64,000 nt of DNA from Nevskiales bacterium. Its GTDB lineage: Bacteria; Pseudomonadota; Gammaproteobacteria; Steroidobacterales; GCA-2729495. Every line of letters begins with the position of its first letter. The stretch's first letter is position 1. The notes under the pieces were generated by a model. That model saw nothing but the letters and a program-made list of their open reading frames with translations. It searched no databases and was not told the origin of the DNA. This document shows positions 35,815 through 45,128 of the stretch, piece after piece. The DNA is taken from assembly GCA_011526045.1 (NCBI GenBank), contig WYBE01000028.1:82150-146149 (forward strand), given 5' to 3'. The translations under genes and the position numbers were made by a program.

Positions 35815-37779
35815 CTAGGCCTCGCCCCGGAGCTGCTCGATGATCGCGGGGTTCTCGAGTGTCGACACGTCCTGGGTGATCTCCTCGCCGCGGGCGATGG
35901 CCCGCAGCAGCCGGCGCATGATCTTCCCCGAGCGCGTCTTCGGCAGGTTGTCGGCGAAGCGGATGTCGTCGGGCTTGGCAATCGCGCCGAGTTCCTTGCC
36001 GACCCATTCGCGCAATTCCGCGGCGAGCTGCTGCGCCTCGGCGCCGGTCGGACGACTGCCCTTCAGCACCACGTAGGCGCAGATGGCCTCGCCCTTGATG
36101 TCGTGGTGCCGGCTGACGACGGCCGCCTCGGCGACCCGCGGATGGGCGACAAAGGCCGATTCGACCTCCGCCGTGCCGAGCCGGTGGCCGGAAACCTTCA
36201 GCACATCGTCGGCCCGGCCCATCACCCAGAAGTAACCGTCCGCATCGCGATGCGCGGTATCGCCGGCGACGTAGAAGCGGTTGGCAAACTTCGCCCAGTA
36301 GGTATCGAGATAGCGCGCGTTGTCGCCCCAGATGGTGCGCAGCATCGCCGGCCAGGGTTTGCGGATCACGAGGTACCCGCCGCGGTCCGGGTCCGTGATC
36401 TCGTTGCCGTCATTGTCGACCACCGCCGCGTCGACACCCGGCAGCGGCTTCGTGCACGACCCTGGCTTGGTCGCGATCGCGCCCGGCAGTGGCGCGATCA
36501 TCGTGGCGCCGGTCTCCGTCTGCCACCAGGTATCCACGATCGGGCAGCGGGTCTTGCCGATGTGGCGGTGGTACCAGATCCAGGCCTCCGGGTTGATGGG
36601 CTCACCGACCGTCCCGAGCAGCCGGATCTTCGACAGGTCGTACTTCGCGGGGATTTCTTCGCCAAATTTCATCAGCGCGCGGATCGCGGTCGGCGCCGTG
36701 TAGAAGACCGTGACGCCGTGACGCTCGCAGATGCTCCAGAAACGCCCGGCATCCGGGTGCACGGGGGCGCCCTCGTACATGAGTATGGTGGTACCGGCCG
36801 CGAGCGGTCCGTACACGACGTAGGTGTGGCCGGTGACCCAGCCGATGTCCGCCGTGCACCAGAAGACATCGTCATCGCGCAGGTCGAACGCCCATTGGGT
36901 GGTGGTCTTCGCGCCGAGCAGGAAGCCGCCCGTGGAATGCTGGATGCCTTTCGGCTTGCCCGTGGAGCCGGAGGTGTAGAGCAGGAAAAGCGGGTGCTCG
37001 CTGCCCACGGCAACGGGCTCGCAGGTTGCGGCTTCGCCGGCAGTCAGATCGGACCACCAGCGATCGCGGCCGCGTTGCATCGCGATCTCGTTGCCCGCGT
37101 GTCGCAGCACGATCACCTGCTCCACCGTGGGGCAGTTCTGGCTGAGCGCCTCGTCGGCGGCCGCCTTCAGCTCGACGAGCCTGCCCGCGCGCCGCCCGCC
37201 GTCGGCCGTGATCACCACGCGCGCGCCGGTGTCCTGGATACGGTCGCGCAGCGACCTGGCGGAAAAGCCGCCGAACACCACGGAATGCACGGCGCCGATG
37301 CGCGCGCAGGCCAGCATCGCCACGACCGCCTCGGGCACCATCGGCAGGTAGATCACGACGCGGTCGCCCATCGTCACGCCGAGTTTCTTCAGTCCGTTGC
37401 CGAGCCGGTTCACGTCGGCCGCAAGCTCGGCATAAGTCATGCGCCGGACGTCGCCGGGCTCTGACTCGAAGATGATGGCGGTCTTGTTGCCGCGCGCCTG
37501 CAGGTGCGCGTCGAGGCAGTTGTACGACGCGTTGAGTTCGCCGTCAGCGAACCAGCGATAATTCGGCGCCCGCGATGCATCGAGCACCTGGGTGAACGGT
37601 TTTGTCCAGTGCAGTTCCTCGCGAGCGAGTCGCGCCCAGAACGCCTCGTGGTCGCGCTCCGCCTCGGCGACCAGCCGCTCGTAAGCGGCGGCCGTGATGC
37701 GGGCGCGTTGCGCGAACGACGGCGGTGGCGGGAACACCCGCTGTTCGCGCAGGATCGATTCGAGGTCTTTTTCATTCAT
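35815..37779 (-). CDS. acs: Acetyl-CoA synthetase
   Basis: Acs activates acetate to acetyl-CoA through acetyl-AMP. The 654-residue length and all family motifs fit: the N-terminal ACAS segment [21 protein letters not shown], the P-loop [20 protein letters not shown], the acetate pocket [16 protein letters not shown] and [13 protein letters not shown], the hinge [21 protein letters not shown], and the catalytic, acetylation-regulated Lys in [11 protein letters not shown]. No acetyltransferase or deacetylase gene is nearby. The REP array 37800-38108 lies immediately upstream, between it and the kinase-family gene. Confidence 0.97.
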   Translation of the reverse strand: MNEKDLESILREQRVFPPPPSFAQRARITAAAYERLVAEAERDHEAFWARLAREELHWTKPFTQVLDASRAPNYRWFADGELNASYNCLDAHLQARGNKTAIIFESEPGDVRRMTYAELAADVNRLGNGLKKLGVTMGDRVVIYLPMVPEAVVAMLACARIGAVHSVVFGGFSARSLRDRIQDTGARVVITADGGRRAGRLVELKAAADEALSQNCPTVEQVIVLRHAGNEIAMQRGRDRWWSDLTAGEAATCEPVAVGSEHPLFLLYTSGSTGKPKGIQHSTGGFLLGAKTTTQWAFDLRDDDVFWCTADIGWVTGHTYVVYGPLAAGTTILMYEGAPVHPDAGRFWSICERHGVTVFYTAPTAIRALMKFGEEIPAKYDLSKIRLLGTVGEPINPEAWIWYHRHIGKTRCPIVDTWWQTETGATMIAPLPGAIATKPGSCTKPLPGVDAAVVDNDGNEITDPDRGGYLVIRKPWPAMLRTIWGDNARYLDTYWAKFANRFYVAGDTAHRDADGYFWVMGRADDVLKVSGHRLGTAEVESAFVAHPRVAEAAVVSRHHDIKGEAICAYVVLKGSRPTGAEAQQLAAELREWVGKELGAIAKPDDIRFADNLPKTRSGKIMRRLLRAIARGEEITQDVSTLENPAIIEQLRGEA

Positions 37780-37799
37780 CGTATTGCGTCCGTCCCTTT

Positions 37800-38108
37800 G
37801 TCGCGGCTTGCGCCGCTCCTACACGACTTCGTTCAGCGCCGCTCCTGCACGGCTTCGTTCAGCGCCGCGCCGGCCAGCACCCTGTAGGAGCGACGTCAGT
37901 CGCGACCACCGCCGGCATCGCGACCACCGCACCGTTCAGCGCCGCGGCATCATCGGTCGCGGCTTGCGCCGCTCCTGCACGGCTTCGTTCATCGCCGCGC
38001 CGGCCAGCACCCTGTAGGAGCGACGTCAGTCGCGACCACCACCGGCATCGCGACCACCGCACCGTTCAGCGCCGCGGCACCATCGGTCGCGGCTCGCGCC
38101 GCTCCTAC
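37800..38108. repeat. REP array: five units within a tandem 130-bp repeat
   Basis: Five 23-bp REP palindromes occur in alternating orientation at 37800-37822, 37884-37906, 37956-37978, 38014-38036 and 38086-38108. Cores are gcggcttgcgccgctcctac and its imperfect complement gtaggagcgacgtcagtcgc. The block 37841-37970 is repeated almost exactly at 37971-38100, a 130-bp direct duplication. The array fills the gap between the kinase-family gene and acs, and its last unit supplies the TAG stop of the kinase-family gene. Confidence 0.92.
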
Positions 38109-38983
38109 AACGCGGTCAACAGCCTATCAATCAGCGACCCGGCCTGGCCGAGATACGCGCCGCCAAACAGGTTCAGATGATTGAGGACATGGTAGAGATT
38201 GTAAATGTCCCGGCGCCGCGCATAGCCGGGCGGCAGCGGCCAGGCCGCCTCGTAGGCATCCCGGAATTCGCGCGGAAAGCCACCGAACAGCTCCGTCATC
38301 GCGAGATCGCACTCGCGGTCGCCGTAGTACACCGCCGGATCGAAGATCACCGGCTCGCCGGCCCCGGTCATCGCCCAGTTGCCGCCCCACAGGTCGCCGT
38401 GCAGCAGCGACGCGACCGGCTGGTGTCCGGCGAAAAGCTGCGGCAGGACGTCGAGCAGCCGTTCGCCCTTCCCGGCAAGCGCCTGGCCATGCCCGGCCGC
38501 TGCGGCCAGCCGCAGCTGTGGCGCCAGGCGCCGCTCGCGCCAGAAGCCGGGCCAGTCGTCGAGCCAGGCGTTCGGCTGCGGCGTCGTGCCGATCGTGTTG
38601 TCGCGCTCCCAGCCGAAGCGCGGCGCGGTGTGCCGATGCTGGGCGGCGAGCAGTTCGCCGAGGCGTGCGCCGGCGCGCGGCGTGCCCGCCTCCAGGTCGA
38701 GCCACTCCAGCGCGATCCAGGCCGCATCCGCGGTCGCGCCCCGGGCCAGCGGCTCGGGCACGCGTACGGCACCGGCCCGGCGCAACGCCTGCAACCCGGC
38801 AGACTCCGCCGCGAACATCGCCGCGCAGTCCGGGCCATTCAGCTTGATGAACAACGTCCGGGCACCCGCGGCGGTGGCGCGATAGCACTCATTGATGCTG
38901 CCCCCGGCGATCGCCCGGATCGAGCGCGCCTGCAACCGGAAACCGGCTGCGGTGAGGCTCGCTGAGACGGACTCCGGCAGCAT
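38105..38983 (-). CDS. Fructosamine kinase family protein
   Basis: The 292-residue protein has the aminoglycoside-phosphotransferase-like fold of the fructosamine/ketosamine kinase family: a nucleotide-binding N-lobe (IAGGSINECYRATAAG..LFIKLN), then RDNTIGTTPQPNAW, the catalytic loop LLHGDLWGGNWAM and the metal site VIFDPAVYYGDRECDLAM, ending in YNLYHVLNHLNLFGGAYLGQ. Such kinases phosphorylate sugar adducts on protein lysines and take part in deglycation. The substrate of the bacterial members is mostly unproven. The start at 38983 gives MLPESVSASL. The stop codon lies within a REP unit. Confidence 0.88.
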   Translation of the reverse strand: MLPESVSASLTAAGFRLQARSIRAIAGGSINECYRATAAGARTLFIKLNGPDCAAMFAAESAGLQALRRAGAVRVPEPLARGATADAAWIALEWLDLEAGTPRAGARLGELLAAQHRHTAPRFGWERDNTIGTTPQPNAWLDDWPGFWRERRLAPQLRLAAAAGHGQALAGKGERLLDVLPQLFAGHQPVASLLHGDLWGGNWAMTGAGEPVIFDPAVYYGDRECDLAMTELFGGFPREFRDAYEAAWPLPPGYARRRDIYNLYHVLNHLNLFGGAYLGQAGSLIDRLLTAL

Positions 38984-39143
38984 GGAATCATTATGCGGGA
39001 GCACTTCCGGCGGCAGGTCCGCGGGTACCCGGCCCCGCGAGGATTCTGTAAGCTTGGCGCGTTTTTCCACGGCCTGGACGCCGGGCTGCCGCGGTCGATC
39101 GGCCGGGCAGCCGACAAAGACCCCAGAGAAGAACCGGATTCCA

Positions 39144-42068
39144 ATGCCCGCCCTGTACAAATCCGCGCCCGCACTGGCCAGCCGAATCCTGAGTACCTTG
39201 CTGGTCATGGCTCTGCCGTTGCTTGCCGCAGCGCAGACCCCCAGCACGGGCGCGCTCGATGCATTCCAATCGCTCAGCCCCGAGCAGCAGCGGGCCGTGC
39301 TCGAGTCGCTGCAGGGTAACCAGGACATCCAGTCCGACTCCGGCTTCATGCCACCGGAGGTGGAAAGCCAGCGCCTGCGGGTGCCCCAGCCGTCGCTCGA
39401 TGACCAGCGCATGCTGATGGGCAAACCACGTATCCAGCCGAAGGACACCGTGCTGCTCGACCTGCGCATCACGGCCACGGAACAGCCGAAGCCGACGCCG
39501 GTCACCCCACCACCCGTCGCCGGAGGGCCGATGTCACAGGCGGGTGCCGGGCAACGGACCCTGCCCGAAGCGGAGCCTGCCCCGGAAGACCCGGTGCGCG
39601 CGGCGCAAGCCCGCGAGGACATGCGGCGGCGCGCCCTGCAATTGCTGCCGGAGCACCAGATCAAGGCCTTCGAGGCTGCCGAGGAACTGCGCCGCCAGGC
39701 CATGGCGGCCAATCCCTACCAGCTCGACCGCTACGGGCAGCTGTGGATCCCGGGATTGCCGGCCATCGCGCTCGCCGGCCTGACCGAGGAACAGGCGACC
39801 GAGCGGCTCGCGCGCGAGCCGGCCATGGAGCTGCTGACCGTGAAGGTCACGTTGCTCAACCTGCAGCCGCTCGGCGTGGAGTCGCTGAAGCCGTTCGGTT
39901 ACGACGTGTTCGCGCCACGAGGCACGACCTTCCAGTCAGGGGCCAACATTCCCGTACCGGCGGAGTACGTCGTCGGACCGGGCGACACACTCGAACTGCA
40001 GCTCCTCGGCAACACCAAGGGCAAGTTCAACCTCGTGGTGAGCCGGGACGGCGACGTGCGCATTCCCGAGATCGGCCCGGTGACGATCGCGGGCCTCACC
40101 TTCCCGCAGGCGCAGGACGCGATCACCAATATCGTCAGCGAGCAGATGATCGGCACCCGGGCAGTCGTCACCATGGGCCGGCTGCGCTCCGCCCGCGTGC
40201 TGGTGACGGGCGAAGCCAAGCAGCCAGGCACCTACACCGTGGGCGGGCTTGCGACCATCACCAACGTGCTCGGGGCGAGCGGCGGGGTCAAGGACATCGG
40301 CTCGCTGCGCAACATCGAGCTCAAGCGCAACGGCAAGCTCGTCTCACGGCTCGATCTTTACGACGTGCTCCTGCACGGCGATACCAGCGATGACGCTCGC
40401 GTGCTGTCCGGTGACGTGGTCTTCATTCCGCCCGTGGGACGCACCGCCGGCGTGCTCGGCGAGATCAGGCGCCCGGCAACCTATGAGATCCAGGCTGACA
40501 CCACCGCCGGCGATCTCGTGACACTCGGCGGCGGCCTGACTCCGGAGGCAAACGCGGCGAGCGCGCGGATCGAGCGCATCGACCCGCAGCACGGCCGGAT
40601 CGTGGTGAACGTGGACCTGACCACCGAGGCCGGGCGTAGCACCCCGCTGCGCAGCGGAGATGTCCTCCGGCTCGACCCGGTGCGCCCGACCATGGTGAAT
40701 TCCGTCACCCTGCGCGGTCACGTGCACCGGCCCGGATCCTTCCAGTACCAGCCGGGCATGCGCCTCTCCGACCTCATCGGCAGCGTCGATGACCTGCGGC
40801 CGAACGCCGACCTGCACTACGTATTGATCCGGCGCGAGACCGGACCGGAACTGCGCGTCAGCGCCGTTTCTGCCGACCTCGCGCAGGCCTGGGCCGAGCC
40901 GGGTTCCGACGCGGATATCGCACTGGCGCCGCGCGACGAGGTCACGGTCTTCGACATGGATGCGGGGCGCGAACGCCTGCTCGCGCCGATCGTCGCCGAA
41001 CTCGACCGGCAGGGCACACGCTCGGATCCGCCGCAGACCGTCGGAGTCGGCGGACGCGTGCGCATGCCGGGCCAGTACCCGCTCGAGCCTGGCATGACCA
41101 TCGCCGACCTCGTGCGTGCCGGCGGCAGCCTCGACGAGGCCGCCTTCGGCGGCGAAGCGGAGCTCACCCGCTATGAGGTCGTGAACGGCAATGCCCGCGA
41201 AACCGTGCTCATCGAGATCGACCTCGCGCGCGCCCTCGCCGGCGACCCCGAGGCGAACATCGACCTGCAGCCCTTCGACTTCCTGGTCATCAAGGAACTC
41301 TCGCAGTGGACCGAGCAGGAAAGCGTGCTGCTCGAGGGCGAGATCCGCTTCCCCGGCCGCTACCCGATCAAGCGCGGCGAGACACTCGCCTCGGCGCTCA
41401 ACCGCGCCGGCGGGCTGACCGACCTCGCCTTCGTCGAGGGCAGCGTGTTCACCCGCACCAGCCTCAAGGAGCGCGAAGCGCGCCAGCTGGAGCAGCTCAC
41501 CAACCGCATGCAACGCGATCTCGCCGCCTTGTCGGTACAGACCAGCCAGGTGTCCGGCACCGGTGCGCAGAGCGCCACCCAGGCGCTCATCGCCAGCCAG
41601 GCGCTGCTCGATGAACTGCGCAAGAGCGAGCCCGTCGGCCGGCTCGTCATCGATCTGCCGCGCGTGATGGCCGCCGCACCCGGCTCGACCGATGATGTGG
41701 TGCTCAAGGACGGCGACCGGCTGATCGTGCCGCGCCAGACCCAGGATGTAACGGTGATCGGCGAAGTGCAGGGCAGCACCTCGCACCTGTACGACCGTGC
41801 ACTCGCCCGCGACGACTACATCCGGCTGAGCGGCGGGCTGACGCAGAAGGCGGACGCGAACCGCATCTACATCGTGCGCGCCAACGGCGGCGTCGAAACC
41901 CACTCGAGCAACCGCTGGTTCGGCCAGAAAGGCTCGGACGTCAGGCCCGGCGACACCATCGTCGTGCCGCTCGACGCGGAGCGCCTGCCGCCACTGCCGC
42001 TGTGGACCTCGGTGACGACCATCATCTACAACCTCGCCATCGCGGTGGCGGCGGTGAATTCGTTCTGA
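39144..42068 (+). CDS. Six-SLBB polysaccharide export protein (Wza-like, large form)
   Basis: The 974-residue exported protein has a signal peptide (LASRILSTLLVMALPLLAAAQT). After a Pro/Gln-rich region comes a poly-export domain (YVVGPGDTLELQLLGNTKGK, about 272-350), then six SLBB domains near residues 349, 432, 517, 631, 725 and 867, for example VLVTGEAKQPGTYTVGG and VLLEGEIRFPGRYPIKRGE. It ends in WTSVTTIIYNLAIAVAAVNSF, a hydrophobic helix typical of outer-membrane exporters. Wza has about 380 residues and two to three SLBB repeats, so this is a much longer member. It heads the polysaccharide locus. The ATG at 39144 is chosen because the frame upstream overlaps the divergent kinase gene. 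Confidence 0.85.
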   Translation: MPALYKSAPALASRILSTLLVMALPLLAAAQTPSTGALDAFQSLSPEQQRAVLESLQGNQDIQSDSGFMPPEVESQRLRVPQPSLDDQRMLMGKPRIQPKDTVLLDLRITATEQPKPTPVTPPPVAGGPMSQAGAGQRTLPEAEPAPEDPVRAAQAREDMRRRALQLLPEHQIKAFEAAEELRRQAMAANPYQLDRYGQLWIPGLPAIALAGLTEEQATERLAREPAMELLTVKVTLLNLQPLGVESLKPFGYDVFAPRGTTFQSGANIPVPAEYVVGPGDTLELQLLGNTKGKFNLVVSRDGDVRIPEIGPVTIAGLTFPQAQDAITNIVSEQMIGTRAVVTMGRLRSARVLVTGEAKQPGTYTVGGLATITNVLGASGGVKDIGSLRNIELKRNGKLVSRLDLYDVLLHGDTSDDARVLSGDVVFIPPVGRTAGVLGEIRRPATYEIQADTTAGDLVTLGGGLTPEANAASARIERIDPQHGRIVVNVDLTTEAGRSTPLRSGDVLRLDPVRPTMVNSVTLRGHVHRPGSFQYQPGMRLSDLIGSVDDLRPNADLHYVLIRRETGPELRVSAVSADLAQAWAEPGSDADIALAPRDEVTVFDMDAGRERLLAPIVAELDRQGTRSDPPQTVGVGGRVRMPGQYPLEPGMTIADLVRAGGSLDEAAFGGEAELTRYEVVNGNARETVLIEIDLARALAGDPEANIDLQPFDFLVIKELSQWTEQESVLLEGEIRFPGRYPIKRGETLASALNRAGGLTDLAFVEGSVFTRTSLKEREARQLEQLTNRMQRDLAALSVQTSQVSGTGAQSATQALIASQALLDELRKSEPVGRLVIDLPRVMAAAPGSTDDVVLKDGDRLIVPRQTQDVTVIGEVQGSTSHLYDRALARDDYIRLSGGLTQKADANRIYIVRANGGVETHSSNRWFGQKGSDVRPGDTIVVPLDAERLPPLPLWTSVTTIIYNLAIAVAAVNSF

Positions 42069-42096
42069 TCGACCGGAAAAACAGCTGGAAAAGACC

Positions 42097-43059
42097 GTGC
42101 AGCAATCCGAGAGCCGATCGATCGACCAGAACGCAATTTACTTGTTGCCCGTTCAGGTCCAGGCACCGGCCGACCCGAACACCGGATTTCAACGCTATTG
42201 GCAGGATATTTCCGGGCGCTGGCCGCTGGTAGCCGCGGCCACCGTACTGGCTCTCGCCGCCGGATTCGCAATATCTTTGACAATTCCGCGACAGTATCGC
42301 GCGGAGATTGTGCTGGCCGCGGTAAACGAGGAACAGGGCTCGCTTGCGCTTTCCGGCTCAATTGGCGCCCTCAGCGGTCTGGCGGGACTCGTTGGGCTCG
42401 GGACAGCCGGTAGTGACTTGCGCAACGCTGCTATTGCGACACTGGACTCCAAGTCGCTGGCTGCGGAATTCATTCGTGATCACCAACTGCTCACCGTGCT
42501 TTTCGCTGACCAGTGGGATGCCGAATCACAGCAATGGAAGCCACGCTGGTTCGGATCGCCGCCGACATTGGCCGATGCCGTGCGATATTTCGACGAGAAT
42601 ATCCGGTCCGTATCCGAGGATCGCAAGACAGGCCTGATCACCTTGCGCATCGAGTGGCGGGATCGCGCCCAAGCGGCCGCTTGGGCCACGGAGCTGGTGG
42701 CGCGCGTGAACGCTCATCTTCGCGAGCAGGTCATCGCAGAGGCGAAGGCCAGCCTTGACTATCTCGAGCGTGATGCAGAGCGCACACGGATTCTCCCACT
42801 GCGCGATGCCGCCTATCGGCTCACCGAGCAGGAACTCAAACGAATCATGTTTGCCAATATTCGGACTGACTACGCCCTGCGTATCATCGATCCGGCGATG
42901 CTTCCCGAAGAAAACGAGTATGTGCGGCCCAGGCCGCTGCTGCTGGTTACCGGGTTCGGATTTCTGGGCTTTGCCGGCGGCAGCCTACTGACAATCGCCC
43001 TCGGACTTAGGCAACGCCGTCGCAGCGTCAGGAAGAGTTTGGCCGGACCGCCGAACTGA
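42097..43059 (+). CDS. wzz: Wzz-family chain-length determinant
   Basis: This 320-residue inner-membrane protein has the Wzz plan: an N-terminal helix after a cytoplasmic stretch (WPLVAAATVLALAAGFAISLT), a periplasmic helical region, and a C-terminal Pro-rich end, IDPAMLPEENEYVRPRPLLLVTGFGFLGFAGGSLLTIALGL. It controls polymer length made by the Wzy-type polymerase. There is no kinase domain, so it is not a Wzc-type protein. It starts with GTG, 28 bases after the export gene. Confidence 0.85.
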   Translation: MQQSESRSIDQNAIYLLPVQVQAPADPNTGFQRYWQDISGRWPLVAAATVLALAAGFAISLTIPRQYRAEIVLAAVNEEQGSLALSGSIGALSGLAGLVGLGTAGSDLRNAAIATLDSKSLAAEFIRDHQLLTVLFADQWDAESQQWKPRWFGSPPTLADAVRYFDENIRSVSEDRKTGLITLRIEWRDRAQAAAWATELVARVNAHLREQVIAEAKASLDYLERDAERTRILPLRDAAYRLTEQELKRIMFANIRTDYALRIIDPAMLPEENEYVRPRPLLLVTGFGFLGFAGGSLLTIALGLRQRRRSVRKSLAGPPN

Positions 43060-43086
43060 CGACCTGATTCGGCCTCGGGGCACGCG

Positions 43087-44445
43087 ATGGTTGGCTGCGA
43101 TGGTACTGATGGTGGTGACGCCAGCCCCATGACATCGCAGAAGCGAACAGAATACGTAAACCGCCTGACAGCCGGCACACTATGGAATGCCCTCTCGGCG
43201 ATTCTTGCGCAGGGGGGCGTATTCCTGGCGCACATTGTCCTCGCAAATCTGGTTGGGCGTGCAGCGTTCGGCCATTTCAGTGTCGTAGTGGCCACCATCA
43301 ACAGTGTCGCCGGGGTTTCCCAGCTGGCGATGGCTTCGACTGCCACGAAGTTCGTGGCGGAATTCCGGAATTCGAATCCGCGGGCGGCCGCTGGGGTCGC
43401 AATACTTGCGTCGCGAGTGACGCGCTGGATGGGTGTTGCCGCTGGTCTCGCTCTTGTGGTGGCCGCACCGTTGCTTGCGGAGAGCGTGCTACGGACACCG
43501 GAAATCGCCACATCGTTTCGCGTCGCCGGCGGCGTGGTTCTGTTTTCGGTCTGGCTGACTGCTCCAGGCGGCGTTCTCGCTGGACTGGAAGCATTCCGGA
43601 ATCTCGCAGCCGCGAGCGCCGTCGGAGCCATCGCATATGTGGGCCTCGTCCCTCTTCTCGGCAGCAGACTCGGCGTCGCCGGAGCGGTCGGCGGCACGAT
43701 GACCGCCGCTGCACTCCGTTGGATGGTGCTCGAGTACTTCGCCGGTCGCCGGATATCGACGATAGCGTCGGCCGGCGGGCCGACCATTGGAGATCGGGAG
43801 CGCCTGATCCTCACGCGATTCGCCTTGCCGGCCGCGCTTGCAGGCTCAACGACATTGCCGGCTCTGTGGATAGCAACCGCTGTCCTGATGCGGCAGTCGG
43901 ATGGCGCCGCCGAGGTAGCACTCGCGAGCGCAGCACTGTCAATCAAGAATCTGGTCGTTTTCCTGCCCGGCCTGATGGGCAACGTAGCGACAGCCGTGAT
44001 GAACAGCGCACGCGGCGACAACAGACCGGACGTGTTTCGCAACACTTTTCATGCCAATCTGTATGCCACGTCCACTGTGATCGTGGTCATTGCTGTTCTG
44101 CTCTGGCTGTCGGCCGAGCGCGTTATAACTCTATATGGTCCGGACTTTAATTCCGGCGCGGCCGTACTCAGGATCATGTTGTGGGTCGCACTTTTTGAGG
44201 CACTTGGCGCAGCTGTGTATCAGGTCATCCTGAGTCATGGACTCATGTGGCGGTCGTTTGCAACGATTGCGCTGCCTCGCGACGTCCTGTTCGTGGCGCT
44301 GACCCTCGTGCTCGCGCCTGCCTGGGGTGCGGTCGGTTTTGCTGCGGCCTATGCGATGGCGTGGGGCGCCGGTTTCGCGGTCACCGTGATCACCGCTTAC
44401 TATCTCGAGCCGGACTTGTTCCGCCAGAAACGCAGGACACCATGA
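43087..44445 (+). CDS. wzx: Wzx-like polysaccharide flippase
   Basis: The 452-residue protein has about 12-14 membrane helices and the opening typical of polysaccharide_synt (MOP superfamily) flippases, YVNRLTAGTLWNALSAILAQGGVFLAHIVLANLVGR. It should flip the undecaprenyl-linked repeat unit across the inner membrane. Two starts are possible, ATG 43087 or ATG 43129 (MTSQKRTEY); the second leaves a shorter N-terminus that fits the family better. It overlaps the next gene by four bases (ATGA). Confidence 0.82.
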   Translation: MVGCDGTDGGDASPMTSQKRTEYVNRLTAGTLWNALSAILAQGGVFLAHIVLANLVGRAAFGHFSVVVATINSVAGVSQLAMASTATKFVAEFRNSNPRAAAGVAILASRVTRWMGVAAGLALVVAAPLLAESVLRTPEIATSFRVAGGVVLFSVWLTAPGGVLAGLEAFRNLAAASAVGAIAYVGLVPLLGSRLGVAGAVGGTMTAAALRWMVLEYFAGRRISTIASAGGPTIGDRERLILTRFALPAALAGSTTLPALWIATAVLMRQSDGAAEVALASAALSIKNLVVFLPGLMGNVATAVMNSARGDNRPDVFRNTFHANLYATSTVIVVIAVLLWLSAERVITLYGPDFNSGAAVLRIMLWVALFEALGAAVYQVILSHGLMWRSFATIALPRDVLFVALTLVLAPAWGAVGFAAAYAMAWGAGFAVTVITAYYLEPDLFRQKRRTP

Positions 44446-45128
44446 CGGCCGAAAATGACAAGAACATAACTGGCCGGACCGGGCAACCGACGCCGCCGAA
44501 CAACTGGTTCGGCGAGCTGAGCCTGTGCAATTTCATCAACAGCTTTTACCAGTACAGGGATCTGCGGAATATTCCGGGTTGCAGCAAGGTGCTTATCATT
44601 GGGCCGGGAAAAGGTCTCGATACTGCGGTATTACGCTGGCGCCAGTACGATGTAACCACGCTGGACATCGACGATTCCTCGAAGCCCGACCTCCTCGGTG
44701 ATGCACGCGATCTCGGCGTTATCGCCAATGCTGCGTTCGATGTCGTGATTGCGTCCCACGTCCTCGAACACCTGCCGGTTCTGGATCTGGATCGCGCGTT
44801 CTCGGAAATCGCAAGGGTCGGTCGGTTTGCGATCATCTATCTGCCGGTTCATGGCGTTCACACGCAGATTCGGGTGGCGCCCGGGCTGCCGAAACTCGAT
44901 TTCTCTATCAATATCGACTTCACGAATTTCCTGCGCGCGCCGTCCGGCGACACCCCTGCCTACATGGACGGCCAGCACTACTGGGAGATCGGCATGCGCG
45001 GTTTTCGTGTCAAGGACGTCAGGAAGCGCATGTCGCAGTTCTTCGATGTGCTGTCGGACTATCGGAACCAGGACTGGCTGCCAAGTCACAACTTCGTACT
45101 GAAATCCCGCCGGTCTGCACAATCATGA
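44442..45128 (+). CDS. Class I SAM-dependent methyltransferase (polysaccharide locus)
   Basis: The 228-residue protein carries a methyltransferase Rossmann core: VLIIGPGKGLDTAVL (motif I), TTLDIDDSSKPDLLGDA (acidic residue for SAM ribose) and FDVVIASHVLEHL (the LEH motif of methyltransf_11). The middle part, FSINIDFTNFLRAP, is unusual. It may methylate a sugar or the end of the polymer. ATGA overlaps at both ends tie it to wzx and the wzy-like gene. Confidence 0.8.
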   Translation: MTAENDKNITGRTGQPTPPNNWFGELSLCNFINSFYQYRDLRNIPGCSKVLIIGPGKGLDTAVLRWRQYDVTTLDIDDSSKPDLLGDARDLGVIANAAFDVVIASHVLEHLPVLDLDRAFSEIARVGRFAIIYLPVHGVHTQIRVAPGLPKLDFSINIDFTNFLRAPSGDTPAYMDGQHYWEIGMRGFRVKDVRKRMSQFFDVLSDYRNQDWLPSHNFVLKSRRSAQS

